From assembly GCA_964523105.1 (NCBI GenBank), contig CAZFZN010000001.1, forward strand, positions 186,001 through 250,000: a stretch of DNA of 64,000 bases, read 5' to 3'. A model generated the notes under the pieces. It was not told the origin of the DNA and did not search any database. It was given only the letters and a program-made list of their open reading frames with translations. This DNA comes from V1-33 sp964523105. GTDB lineage: Bacteria > Verrucomicrobiota > Verrucomicrobiia > Verrucomicrobiales > V1-33. Below, one piece after another: positions 53,082 through 61,721 of this stretch. The stretch's first letter is position 1; each line of letters begins with the position of its first letter. Position numbers and translations under genes: made by a program.

Positions 53082-54032
53082 CTACCGCAGCCGCAGCCCG
53101 TGCCGCTGCCAGAAGGCGAGCAGTGAGGCCTGGGAGCCGCGGAAGACGTTGCGCTCCACGGGCCGGTCGAGATTTCCAAAGTACTGAGTGAAGCGATAGC
53201 GTCCGTGGCTGTAAACCTTGGGCTGCGAACGTCGATCTTTCCATTCCACGCCGCCATATTGCCACATCGTCCAGCCGGGCCAAAGATTGTACTGCCCGAC
53301 CAGTCCCTCCGGGCTGCCCGGGGCGGGAAACACCGGGCCGGCGCCGCTTTCATGGGAATACAGCGCCGCCCAGTACGGCGCGCGGCCCAGCCGGGCGCGC
53401 TCTGCGGGCGAGGCGTTGCGTGTCTGCTGCTTGAGCTGCGTGCTGTTTTCCAAATAACAGACCGGCACCACGCCGGTGCGCGACTCCACGCGGTCCTGAA
53501 ACCGCAGAATGCTGGAGATCGGGAGGTCGCCGTCGTAGTCGCCGCAAAGCAACAGCGCGGGAGCGTTCCAGTTGCGGCCGCGCGCGAGTTGCTGGGCGCG
53601 ATTCACAAACTGATCCGCCTGCACCACGGGATCCACGTGCCGCTGCACGCGATAATAAACTCCCGGCAGCAGGCCGGCGCGGTCGGCACTGGCGATGAAC
53701 GACGCGCACTTGGTGTCGAGATTGCCGCCCTTCCCCGCTCTGGCGATCAACGCACTGGCGCCGTTCGCACGCAGCGCCGAGACATCGTGTTCGGTGTAGC
53801 TGCGCCCGCCGCGGTGACGCTCCTTGGGATCGTAGGCGCTGACATTGACGATTTGAATCAGCCCGCCCGAGGAAGGCGGAGTGACCACCGGCACGGCATC
53901 GCCCCCCCACGGGGCGGGAGGAGCCGGAGCGCCCAAAGCGCCGGGAATGCCGGCAGGGCCGGAGGGCGCAGGCGAAGGACTGCTGCAATGGGCGAGGAAC
54001 AGGACGGCAGGGAGGAACAGGAGTCGTTTCAT
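53082..54032 (-). CDS. lipoprotein with GH25 (lysozyme)-like fold, altered catalytic residues
   Basis: 316 residues from the ATG at 54032. MKRLLFLPAVLFLAHCSS is a lipoprotein signal (LAHC). After a Pro/Ala-rich linker, VNVSAYDPKE, ALIARAGKGGNLDTKCASFI, ADRAGLLPGVYYRV, VCYLEN, APYWAALY and MWQYGG follow the order seen in GH25 muramidases. The usual DVS and DxE acidic residues read NVS and CGDYDGD here, so activity is doubtful. It could be a substrate-binding relative. Next to an acyltransferase-like gene on the same strand. Confidence 0.6.
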   Translation of the reverse strand: MKRLLFLPAVLFLAHCSSPSPAPSGPAGIPGALGAPAPPAPWGGDAVPVVTPPSSGGLIQIVNVSAYDPKERHRGGRSYTEHDVSALRANGASALIARAGKGGNLDTKCASFIASADRAGLLPGVYYRVQRHVDPVVQADQFVNRAQQLARGRNWNAPALLLCGDYDGDLPISSILRFQDRVESRTGVVPVCYLENSTQLKQQTRNASPAERARLGRAPYWAALYSHESGAGPVFPAPGSPEGLVGQYNLWPGWTMWQYGGVEWKDRRSQPKVYSHGRYRFTQYFGNLDRPVERNVFRGSQASLLAFWQRHGLRLR

Positions 54033-54084
54033 GGTCGGCCTGGAGAATGCCTTAATTTGCGCCGCAGGCAAGTCCGCGTGCAGC

Positions 54085-55143
54085 CTACAGTCGCAAATAT
54101 AGCCCCTTCGCATTGAGCCAGCGCACCATCCACCAGATGAGTCCGAAGTGCAGCGCCCCGATGCCCAATGCCCACCAAGCGGGCGAGTCTTTAGGCGAGA
54201 AGTTCATCAGCGCCGCCATGACCATGATATGAATGACGTAAGCCGCGAGGGCATTCGTTCCCAGATCGTGGAACAGCGTGAGCCGCCAGCGGCGAAAGTC
54301 GCAGAGCACGCGAAACACCGCGTAAAGCGAGAGCGAAAAGCCGGCGGAGAACAGCAGATAGGATGTGCTGCCGGCCTTCTGGCTCATGGTCCACAGGTCG
54401 TGCGCCCGGGTATTTTCAAAAAATGGCGGCACAGCCCAGCCGCCCCCGTTGCCCAGACACGAGAGCGCATAGCCGGCAACCATGCAGACTGCGCCCCGGG
54501 CGGCGAGCCGCGGCATTTTCCAACCGGCGCGCACGGCATCGCAGGCCAGCGTGCCCGCCACCGTCGGCAGCGTCCATGTGAGGAATCCGAGCGGCCCGCC
54601 GTCAATAACACCGCTGTGGATCAGTTTCTCGAACCAAAAGACATGCGACAGCCACAAATGCAGCCCCGCGCCCGCCGCGGCGAACACGATCCGCACCCAC
54701 ACGCCGCGCGCGAGCACGGGCAGAATCCACAGGCTCGTCACCGCGATGTGCACCAGCGCCTGAAACGGCTGCGCCCAGAGTTTAAGCGAGAAGAACCCGC
54801 TCCAGCCGTCCTGCACCAGCGCCGCCCATTCCTTCCATTGCGATCCGAAGCTGTAAAAGATGACGCCAAACACAAACAGCCCCACCCCGCGCTTCACCGC
54901 CCGCCAGTGTGCCGCCGCCGCGCCGGACTTCTCCGCATTCCGCAGATAAACGAGCCGCAGCGCGAATCCCGCCGCGAAGAAAAACTGCGGCATGATCGTG
55001 TCCGCATAACTGCACCAGGTGCGGTGATGCTTCAGAATCTCCGGCGTGATGGCGAACGCCCCGAGCCAGTTCACCAAGAACATCCCGGCGACGGTGTAGC
55101 CGCGGAATTGATCGAGCGAAATGAGACGCGCTGGTTTTTCCAT
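54085..55143 (-). CDS. multi-pass acyltransferase-like protein (DUF5009/HGSNAT type)
   Basis: 352 residues with about ten membrane helices. The start RLISLDQFRGYTVAGMFLVN is the signature of DUF5009 and heparan-alpha-glucosaminide N-acetyltransferase-like proteins; TWCSYADTIMPQFFFAAGF and TNALAAYVIHIMV fit. Such proteins move acetyl groups across membranes onto glycans. The substrate is unknown. The ATG at 55143 lies just before repeat B1; the next gene (GH25-like) starts 52 bp after its stop. Confidence 0.78.
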   Translation of the reverse strand: MEKPARLISLDQFRGYTVAGMFLVNWLGAFAITPEILKHHRTWCSYADTIMPQFFFAAGFALRLVYLRNAEKSGAAAAHWRAVKRGVGLFVFGVIFYSFGSQWKEWAALVQDGWSGFFSLKLWAQPFQALVHIAVTSLWILPVLARGVWVRIVFAAAGAGLHLWLSHVFWFEKLIHSGVIDGGPLGFLTWTLPTVAGTLACDAVRAGWKMPRLAARGAVCMVAGYALSCLGNGGGWAVPPFFENTRAHDLWTMSQKAGSTSYLLFSAGFSLSLYAVFRVLCDFRRWRLTLFHDLGTNALAAYVIHIMVMAALMNFSPKDSPAWWALGIGALHFGLIWWMVRWLNAKGLYLRL

Positions 55144-55205
55144 AGCGCCATGCTGTCGGACGGCACGCCTGGAGTCAAAGCAAGCATTGGAGCGGATCGC
55201 GTGGG

Positions 55206-55309
55206 CGTTGGTGTGCAGGCTTTAGCCGACGGGCGAAGGAGGCGGAACCGCTTCTGTCTGGCCCGCCAGGAGGTTCGCACCGCAAGCGGCTAAAGCCTGC
55301 ACACCAACG
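55206..55309. repeat. palindromic repeat family B, copy 1 (downstream side of the glycoside hydrolase)
   Basis: Perfect 23-bp inverted arms (55206-55228 and 55287-55309, core TTGGTGTGCAGGCTTTAGCC) around about 58 bp. It lies 18 bp past the stop of the glycoside hydrolase gene. Confidence 0.88.
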
Positions 55310-55327
55310 GGCTGATGTTCATAACAA

Positions 55328-58300
55328 TTACTTCTGTCCGTGGATGCGAATCCACTCAATGCGATTAAACCCCACGGCACCCGGTTCGCCAAAGTCCTGC
55401 GGGCCGGCGCCGTTGGGCATTTTGCCGACGCGCATCACTGAGGGCTGCCCGGGAAACTGACTGCGCGGGAAGCTGGCGATTTCTTCTGCGAGGTCGCCCA
55501 TGCCGGGGCCGGCGGCGATGATTTTTACAGAGTCCTTGTCCCAGCGGATGGTGAACTCTACGGGCGCGCGCACGGTAGCGGCGGCGTCGAGGTTTTCGCT
55601 GCCATTGGCGGAAACGGTGAGGCGCAGGTCTTTGCGGATGTTGGTACGCAGGGCTTTGCCATCGGACCAGACGAGGGCGAGGCCGGGGCCCCATTGCTGG
55701 CCCTCGTCATTGCCGTCCTGCCAAATGCGCGCGCTGACGGCGCCGGCTTCGGCGGGCACGGCGCGCTCAAGATAGCCGTGCAAATTGGCGGGCATTTGCA
55801 GCACGTAGCCGGCGTCGAGTTTGCCGGCGTCTTTGGCACGCGGGGAGATGACGGGCTTCCACGCGGCGTCGAGGCCTTTGGAGAAATCGTCGTCGAGAAT
55901 CGTCGCGCCGAGTGCCTCCGCGGCGGCGGGGGCGGCGATGTCGTGAGGTTTTTCGTCGATGATGAAGACAGCGCCGGCGTAGGGCTGGAGCGGGACGACC
56001 GTGGCAGGGGAGTTGCGCGCTGGTTCTTTGGCATCCGACAAGGCCGGGACGGCCTTGCTACGGGCGTCTCGCAATGCCGGGCGTTGTCTCGGCTGCGTCA
56101 TTGCCGGAAAGTAGAGCTTGGCCTTCGCGGGATCGCGACCGAGCGCTTTCCAGTCAATCGCCAGCGCGGCCTGCTTCGGTTCTTTGGCGAAATTGGCCAC
56201 AGCCACGAGCGTCGCGTCCGCCTTCTTCCACACGGTGGCTTTCACGAGCCGATCAGAGCAGCGCACGGGGCATTCCTCTTCGGCCCACCAGCCGATGAAC
56301 TCCGCGTCCTGCACGCCGAATTCATCCCAGAGCTGCCACACGCCCGCCGGCTGACCGCCCCAGCCTAGTCGGCCGGTCATGCCATGCACCAGGCCGAACC
56401 ACGGATTGCCGCCGCCTTCCAGCATCTCGCCCATGAGTCCGAAGGGGATGCCGCTGAGTTCCACCAGGAAATGCTCCGCCGGCGGGCCGGTGTAGTGGTG
56501 CCCCTCACCGAACCAGATTCGGTCCACGAACGGGAACGAATCCATGAAGATATTCGCACAGTGCGCCCACGCGCCGCCTTCGTGAAATTCATTCCACGAG
56601 TGCAGATCAATGAGTCCGCCGCGCGGGCAGTAGCGATCCAGCACCTTGCGCGCGCGGAGCATGATGCTGCGGTCGTAGGCGATGTCGTCGAGGTAAATGC
56701 CGTCGCATCCGGCGTTCTCGCAAAGCCAGCGCAGGCCTTCGATGTAGTAGTTGTGCAGACGGCTCATCGGCTGTGTGAGGAAACTCACGTCCTGCGTCGC
56801 CGGCTCATACCACGCGCCCCAGTAGTTGCCGCCAAGATGCTCCTCGCCCCACGGATGCCCGCCGCCTTTGCCTGACATCAGAATCTCGTCGCCCATGCTG
56901 CGGAAGGCGAACAACTCCGGCGCCCAGTTCGACAGTTCGCGCACGGTGTAGTAATACTTCGCCCGCATCCCGCGGTCGTGCGCCGCTTTGGCAAACGCGC
57001 CCAGTTTATCCGCGGTGAGGAACGGGTAGTTGATGTAGGGATTCAGCCAGTTGCCCTGATGAATGTTGACCACGTTCGCACCCGCGGACTTCGCGCTGTC
57101 GAGATACTTCGCATAGTCCTGCGGCACGCCGCCGGTGTGGTAGTAGCGGTCGGCCCACTGCTCCTTCGTCCGCAATGTGTGGAACGGCGTGATGAGGAGA
57201 TCGAAGTCGAAGTGGAGGGGCTTGCCGGGCTCCAGTTCCGCAAAGCCGCTGTGGGAGGCAAATTCACGCCTCGCAGGCAAAGCCCCGTCCGGGATTCTCG
57301 GTTTGGAGAGGATCATTGAGCCACCTCCGCCATTCCAGGAAGGCGGATCATTCAGCGGACGGCGCTTGTAGTGTATGTTCACACTGGGGCGGACATAGTT
57401 GTCCGATTTCAGCTGTACTCTAAGGCCCCCGTTTACAGATCCCAGCCACAGACTGTCCTGGTGCTTGTTGGCCACATCCCATTTCCAGTCAATCTGACTA
57501 ACTGAATCCAGCGTGCCCGATTCCTCCTGGAGGCCCAGCACGTAATCGAGCGTGTCCACCGGACGGACGAAACTCAATCCGACATGCACTGCCGGCAGGG
57601 TGCTCTGCTCGGCTTCCAGCGCCACCCTGTATTTCACGGAACCATCGAACTCCATGCGTCCGGCAATGCTGCCTTTGATTCCCGTCCCAGAAAGCTGCGC
57701 CGTCCATTCCACGCTCCCGGGACTCTGTCTGACGATTTTCAATCCTGCACCTTTCAGCTCCAATGAACCGCCGTCCCCCTCGGCCGGTTTGAAGGCCGTC
57801 AGCGAAACCGGCCCGGCCAGCATCTCCACCTGCGGCGTCTCCATCACCTTCGTCACCGCCTTGTTGAAGTAGCTGCGAATCTGCACCGGCAGGCCGTCTT
57901 CGCCGAGTTCCAATTCGCGCCCAAGGCAGCGGATGGTGCGGCCCTTCACCTCCAGCGGCGTATAGCCCTGCACCGGCTCGTCGTCCACAGCGGTGGTGGA
58001 GTTCAGCCAGCGCAGGCGGGAAAGGCTCTGCGGGTCGGCGTCGCCGTGGTCGTTGGCCTCGCCTGCGACCTCGATGTGCAGCACCTGCGGGTCGGTGCTC
58101 ACGCCGGAATCGTTCTCCAGTTCCATCACCACCGAGCCGCCGCGCGCGTTACCGCCGCTGAGGTCGAGGTGATACCAAAGCACCTGTGGCACGCCTTTCG
58201 CGACATCCACGGGCACCGTCGCCGTCTGTCCGTTCCAGTCCACGCGGTGCGAGTTCAGGCAAAAAAACGTCGTGCGCTCCAGCACCGGAGCCCCAGGCTT

Positions 58301-59077
58301 CAGCATCTTGCCGAACACAACCCTAACGTTTTTCAGATCCTTCTCCTGCGACCAGACAACGACGGGAAACACCAGCGACTCGCCCGCCTTCGCCTTCAGG
58401 GTGCGGGTTGGGCTCTGACCATTGCGGCGGGTTGAATCCAGCACCAACTGCCGCGGCAGCCGCTGCAGGTAACGCACCTCGCGGGGGACTTCCGGCACCA
58501 GCATCGCCGTGCCATTGCGCCATGTCGCCGCCATCGCCGCCACTTCCGCGTCGGTCGCGATCACCTCAAAGGCATTCCAGCCATCGTGCATCGAAATCGC
58601 CTCCCAGCGCGCGACCTCCGCCTGCGGCTTTTCCTTCGCGGCGGCGTGTTCCTTCAGCCACTTTTCCTCCGCCGTCTTCTGCGGCGGCTGGTATTTGCTG
58701 ACGGGGAACGCACCGCCTTCGATCTTCACCGGCAGAAAATAGACCGCATACTCCCCTGCCCCGCTCACCGGCTCGAAGTGGATGACGCCCTCCTCGTTGG
58801 TCAGCTTCTCCACGGCGACATTCATCACCTGCTTCCCATTTTTCACATCGAACACCAGCACGGCCTTCTTCTCCGGCTCCTTGTCAGGGCGGCGCCATTC
58901 CATGTGCGCGGCGACGGCTTTGGTGTCCGCGGGGAGTTCGCCGACTTTAAGAATGACGCGATGCGAGCCGAGGCTGCGGTCCCACGGCTTGGCGACGGGT
59001 TCCCATTTCTCCGGCGGGCCATTGGCGATGGAACGAAGCGATGCAGCGAGAAGGATGCAGGCGATACAGAGGCGCAT
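55328..59077 (-). CDS. large secreted glycoside hydrolase-like protein (DUF6067 type)
   Basis: 1249 residues from the ATG at 59077, which begins a signal peptide (MRLCIACILLAASLRSIA). N-terminal beta-sandwich regions (about 20-560) are followed by a TIM-barrel-like part: NVVNIHQGNWLNPYINYPF, GMRAKYYYTVRELSNWAPE, GCDGIYLDDIAYDRSIM (near 796, likely catalytic Asp), LIDLHSWNEFHEGG and RIWFGEGHHY. A C-terminal beta domain follows (about 1060-1249). This resembles DUF6067/glycoside-hydrolase-like proteins of polysaccharide-degrading verrucomicrobia and planctomycetes. Residues about 1004-1014 come from the 32-bp repeat E. The gene is flanked by two copies of repeat family B, in gaps of 184 and 355 bp. 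Confidence 0.78.
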   Translation of the reverse strand: MRLCIACILLAASLRSIANGPPEKWEPVAKPWDRSLGSHRVILKVGELPADTKAVAAHMEWRRPDKEPEKKAVLVFDVKNGKQVMNVAVEKLTNEEGVIHFEPVSGAGEYAVYFLPVKIEGGAFPVSKYQPPQKTAEEKWLKEHAAAKEKPQAEVARWEAISMHDGWNAFEVIATDAEVAAMAATWRNGTAMLVPEVPREVRYLQRLPRQLVLDSTRRNGQSPTRTLKAKAGESLVFPVVVWSQEKDLKNVRVVFGKMLKPGAPVLERTTFFCLNSHRVDWNGQTATVPVDVAKGVPQVLWYHLDLSGGNARGGSVVMELENDSGVSTDPQVLHIEVAGEANDHGDADPQSLSRLRWLNSTTAVDDEPVQGYTPLEVKGRTIRCLGRELELGEDGLPVQIRSYFNKAVTKVMETPQVEMLAGPVSLTAFKPAEGDGGSLELKGAGLKIVRQSPGSVEWTAQLSGTGIKGSIAGRMEFDGSVKYRVALEAEQSTLPAVHVGLSFVRPVDTLDYVLGLQEESGTLDSVSQIDWKWDVANKHQDSLWLGSVNGGLRVQLKSDNYVRPSVNIHYKRRPLNDPPSWNGGGGSMILSKPRIPDGALPARREFASHSGFAELEPGKPLHFDFDLLITPFHTLRTKEQWADRYYHTGGVPQDYAKYLDSAKSAGANVVNIHQGNWLNPYINYPFLTADKLGAFAKAAHDRGMRAKYYYTVRELSNWAPELFAFRSMGDEILMSGKGGGHPWGEEHLGGNYWGAWYEPATQDVSFLTQPMSRLHNYYIEGLRWLCENAGCDGIYLDDIAYDRSIMLRARKVLDRYCPRGGLIDLHSWNEFHEGGAWAHCANIFMDSFPFVDRIWFGEGHHYTGPPAEHFLVELSGIPFGLMGEMLEGGGNPWFGLVHGMTGRLGWGGQPAGVWQLWDEFGVQDAEFIGWWAEEECPVRCSDRLVKATVWKKADATLVAVANFAKEPKQAALAIDWKALGRDPAKAKLYFPAMTQPRQRPALRDARSKAVPALSDAKEPARNSPATVVPLQPYAGAVFIIDEKPHDIAAPAAAEALGATILDDDFSKGLDAAWKPVISPRAKDAGKLDAGYVLQMPANLHGYLERAVPAEAGAVSARIWQDGNDEGQQWGPGLALVWSDGKALRTNIRKDLRLTVSANGSENLDAAATVRAPVEFTIRWDKDSVKIIAAGPGMGDLAEEIASFPRSQFPGQPSVMRVGKMPNGAGPQDFGEPGAVGFNRIEWIRIHGQK
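56034..56065. repeat. 32-bp repeat E, copy 2, inside the glycoside hydrolase gene
   Basis: Identical to 44760-44791, same orientation and same reading frame (ARSKAVPALS). It falls in a linker between the barrel part and the C-terminal beta domain, a place that tolerates insertion. Confidence 0.88.
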
Positions 59078-59226
59078 GAGGCAACCTGAGGGAAAAGACA
59101 TGTCGGGAAAGCGCGGCATTCTCTGCTTTTCACGGTGCCCACGGAGGAGACAACAGCGGGATCATGGCATGGCAAAGTCAAAGACCGGACCGGGTGTGAC
59201 CGCCCCGTAATGCAAAGCTGCTCCCG

Positions 59227-59339
59227 GTTGGTGTATAGGCTTTAGCCGATCACCCGCCTTTCCGCGGAGCGGCACTTTCAGAGGAAACGGCGGCTGCGCC
59301 GCGGGTTTAATTTTGATCGCCTGAAGGCTATACACCAAC
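59227..59339. repeat. palindromic repeat family B, copy 2 (upstream side of the glycoside hydrolase)
   Basis: Arms 59227-59251 and 59315-59339 match with an 8-bp imperfect centre (12 bp and 5 bp perfect). The left arm GTTGGTGTATAGGCTTTAGC is nearly the same as the left arm of copy 1, but the interior differs. It lies in the 355-bp gap between the divergent glycoside hydrolase and ferritin-like genes; nothing else is recognised in that gap. Confidence 0.82.
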
Positions 59340-59432
59340 GGTGCCTCTACGGCCTGCATCGTGGCGCGGTCACAGCCTCCAAACCCGCGGAATTGTTTTT
59401 GAACCCTCGCTGCCCGCGGCTTCACTGCGGTC

Positions 59433-60872
59433 ATGCACTCACCGGATTCCTCATCCAAATCGACCTATCGCTCACTGCACGGACTCCCCGAAATGGCCGG
59501 GCTGGGCGCGATCCGTGAAATGATGTCGCCCGGCCTCAGCGTGGCGGAGGTGGTGGACCGGCTGAAGCGCTGGCATTACGCCATGCACCGGCTGTGGCGC
59601 ATCTTTCTGAGCCGCATTGCCGCGGAGCCGGTCTATGAACTGAAGATGGCGTGGAGTTATCACGCGTATCTCTGCGCGGAGCAGGTCACCGCGCTGCGCG
59701 ACCGCGTAGCGGAGATGCGGCATCCGCCGCTCGGGCTGGAGAAGATTCCGCACGACGCGCTGCGGCTCTACTTCGATGAAATCCAGGCGTCGCCCTCGGC
59801 CGGTGCTTTGATCCATGCGATCTACCGCTCGGCGCTGCCGGCGCTGCGCGATTCCATGCAACGGCACCTCGCAGAGACGAATCACCTGGCCGACGCACCG
59901 ACCTGCCGCGTGCTGAAGTTCGCGCTGCAGGACATCGAAACCATGTACCAGTGGGGCCAGGAGGCGGCACATTCGCCTTATGCCGACAGCGCGCCGGACT
60001 GGGAGTTGCTGTCCGACTGCCTGCTCGCGGCGGGTGGCATCGGCGGAAACTACTGCGAGCCACAGGAAAAGGAACTAAAGCCGAAGTTTTCCGCGCGGCC
60101 CTGGCAATACGACCGCACGCCGCGGCGCGACGAGCGCTTCGCCGATCCCTACAACATGGGCGTCCACGCGGAGGAGTTTCTCTACACGCCGGAATATCCG
60201 GCGCGGGCCAAGACACTGATGATGTATTACAAGCGGCTGCGGGAAATCGATGTGCCGGAGATGATGGCCAGCATCCTGGTGGAACTGCCGGACAAGCCGT
60301 GGGGATTCTACCGCGACATGACGCGGCAGCTTTGGGACGAAGCGCGGCACGCCATGATGGGCGAGGTGGGATTTGTCAGTCAAAGCATCGAGTGGCCGAA
60401 GCACGTGATGGTGAATTTCACATGGTCGAAGGGACTCAATGAACAGCTCACGCCCGTGGAGCGGCACGCCGTGCTCTGGTTCATCGAGCAGGGGCTGATG
60501 ACGAAGACGGGAAAGCGCTACGAATGGGAAGTCGGCACAGAAAGCGGTGACCCGCTGGCGCGGCTGTTCCAGGATTACGACTGGGCGGACGAAGTGCTGC
60601 ACGCCCGCATCGGGCGGGACTGGTATGTGAGTCAGTTCAACGACGACACAGCCAAAGCCGCGGAGTACGGCAGCGCCTGCTGGAGCAAGGTCATGACCGA
60701 CTGGGAGCAGTGGCAGCGCGACGGGCTGACAGAACACCGCAACTGGTGGCCGGGCCTCTACGCAGAACACTGCCGCATCCATGGCCTGACACCGGATGAG
60801 CGGGCGATGTCGTTTTCGACCAACTACGCCGCCACGCGCGCCGACCTGCAACGCATTGCGGCGTCAGGATAA
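59433..60872 (+). CDS. ferritin-like-fold protein of unknown function
   Basis: 479 residues, helical, no signal peptide. LKMAWSYHAYLCAEQVTALR, LKFALQDIETMYQWGQEAA and MTRQLWDEARHAMMGEVG contain E...ExxH-type patterns of ferritin-like di-iron four-helix bundles. The middle has KPWQYDRTP-like and MGVHAEEFLYTPEYPARAK segments I cannot place. It could be a di-iron oxygenase or a structural relative. Between repeat B2 and the ABC ATPase gene, 72 bp before the latter. Confidence 0.5.
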   Translation: MHSPDSSSKSTYRSLHGLPEMAGLGAIREMMSPGLSVAEVVDRLKRWHYAMHRLWRIFLSRIAAEPVYELKMAWSYHAYLCAEQVTALRDRVAEMRHPPLGLEKIPHDALRLYFDEIQASPSAGALIHAIYRSALPALRDSMQRHLAETNHLADAPTCRVLKFALQDIETMYQWGQEAAHSPYADSAPDWELLSDCLLAAGGIGGNYCEPQEKELKPKFSARPWQYDRTPRRDERFADPYNMGVHAEEFLYTPEYPARAKTLMMYYKRLREIDVPEMMASILVELPDKPWGFYRDMTRQLWDEARHAMMGEVGFVSQSIEWPKHVMVNFTWSKGLNEQLTPVERHAVLWFIEQGLMTKTGKRYEWEVGTESGDPLARLFQDYDWADEVLHARIGRDWYVSQFNDDTAKAAEYGSACWSKVMTDWEQWQRDGLTEHRNWWPGLYAEHCRIHGLTPDERAMSFSTNYAATRADLQRIAASG

Positions 60873-60944
60873 ACGACCCGGCATTCGCCGGCCGCGGGCC
60901 AACACGGCCTTGCCCTCACAGATGCGGAGGGCTTAGGTCGCGAC

Positions 60945-61628
60945 ATGTCAGATATCGCCGTCCTGAAGCAGGTTTCCAAATCCTACCGCGCCGCGCCCGG
61001 AGCGCCGGTGCAGGAAGTGCTGTGCGGCGTGGATCTGAATATCGCCGCCGGCGAGACGATTTCCATCACCGGACCCAGCGGCTGCGGTAAAAGCACCCTG
61101 CTGCACATCATCGGCACGCTCGACCGCCCCGACTCCGGCTCGGTGACGCTTTTCAACGAGGACGCTCTCGCGCTCGATGAAGACGGCCTCAGCCGGATGC
61201 GATCCAACCGCATCGGATTCATCTTCCAGATGCACCATCTGCTGCCGCACTTGACCGCTCTGGAGAATGTCCTCGTGCCCACGCTCGCGGGCACGGCCCG
61301 GCCTGACAAACAACAGGCTGCCGAGCGCGCCCGCAAGCTGCTGGCCCGCGTGGGGCTCGGCACTCACATGGACAAAAAGCCCGCGCAGCTTTCCGGCGGC
61401 GAGCAGCAGCGCGTGGCCGTGGTCCGCGCGCTCATCCGCCAGCCGGGCCTGCTCCTTGCCGACGAACCGACCGGCGCCCTCGATGTCGCCAACGGCAAGG
61501 CGCTCATGGAACTCCTGCTGGAATTGAACACCGAACTGCAGACTTCGCTGGTGATGGTGACGCATGATCCGAAACTCGCCGCTCTGATGCAGCGACATCT
61601 GCGGCTGGGCGAGGGGAAGCTGCATTGA
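60945..61628 (+). CDS. LolD/MacB-type ABC transporter ATP-binding protein
   Basis: 227 residues. Walker A ITGPSGCGKSTLLH, Q-loop IGFIFQMHHLLPHLTALENV, signature LSGGEQQRVAVVRAL, Walker B LLLADEPTGALD and the switch MVTHD are intact. The HHLLPHLTALENV stretch is typical of LolD, the ATPase of lipoprotein release to the outer membrane. No LolC/E permease is in the window, so assignment to Lol is not proved. The gene ends next to repeat H. Confidence 0.85.
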   Translation: MSDIAVLKQVSKSYRAAPGAPVQEVLCGVDLNIAAGETISITGPSGCGKSTLLHIIGTLDRPDSGSVTLFNEDALALDEDGLSRMRSNRIGFIFQMHHLLPHLTALENVLVPTLAGTARPDKQQAAERARKLLARVGLGTHMDKKPAQLSGGEQQRVAVVRALIRQPGLLLADEPTGALDVANGKALMELLLELNTELQTSLVMVTHDPKLAALMQRHLRLGEGKLH

Positions 61629-61629
61629 A

Positions 61630-61715
61630 AAGTCTGAAGGATGAAGGCTAAAGGATGAAACCGCCGGAACGAACAATTCCAACCCTTCATCCTTCATACC
61701 TCATCCTTCAGACTT
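61630..61715. repeat. palindromic intergenic repeat, family H
   Basis: Perfect 15-bp inverted arms (61630-61644 and 61701-61715, AAGTCTGAAGGATGA and complement), plus further GGATGAA units inside. It fills the gap between the ABC ATPase gene and purU. Confidence 0.8.
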
Positions 61716-61721
61716 AACTCA

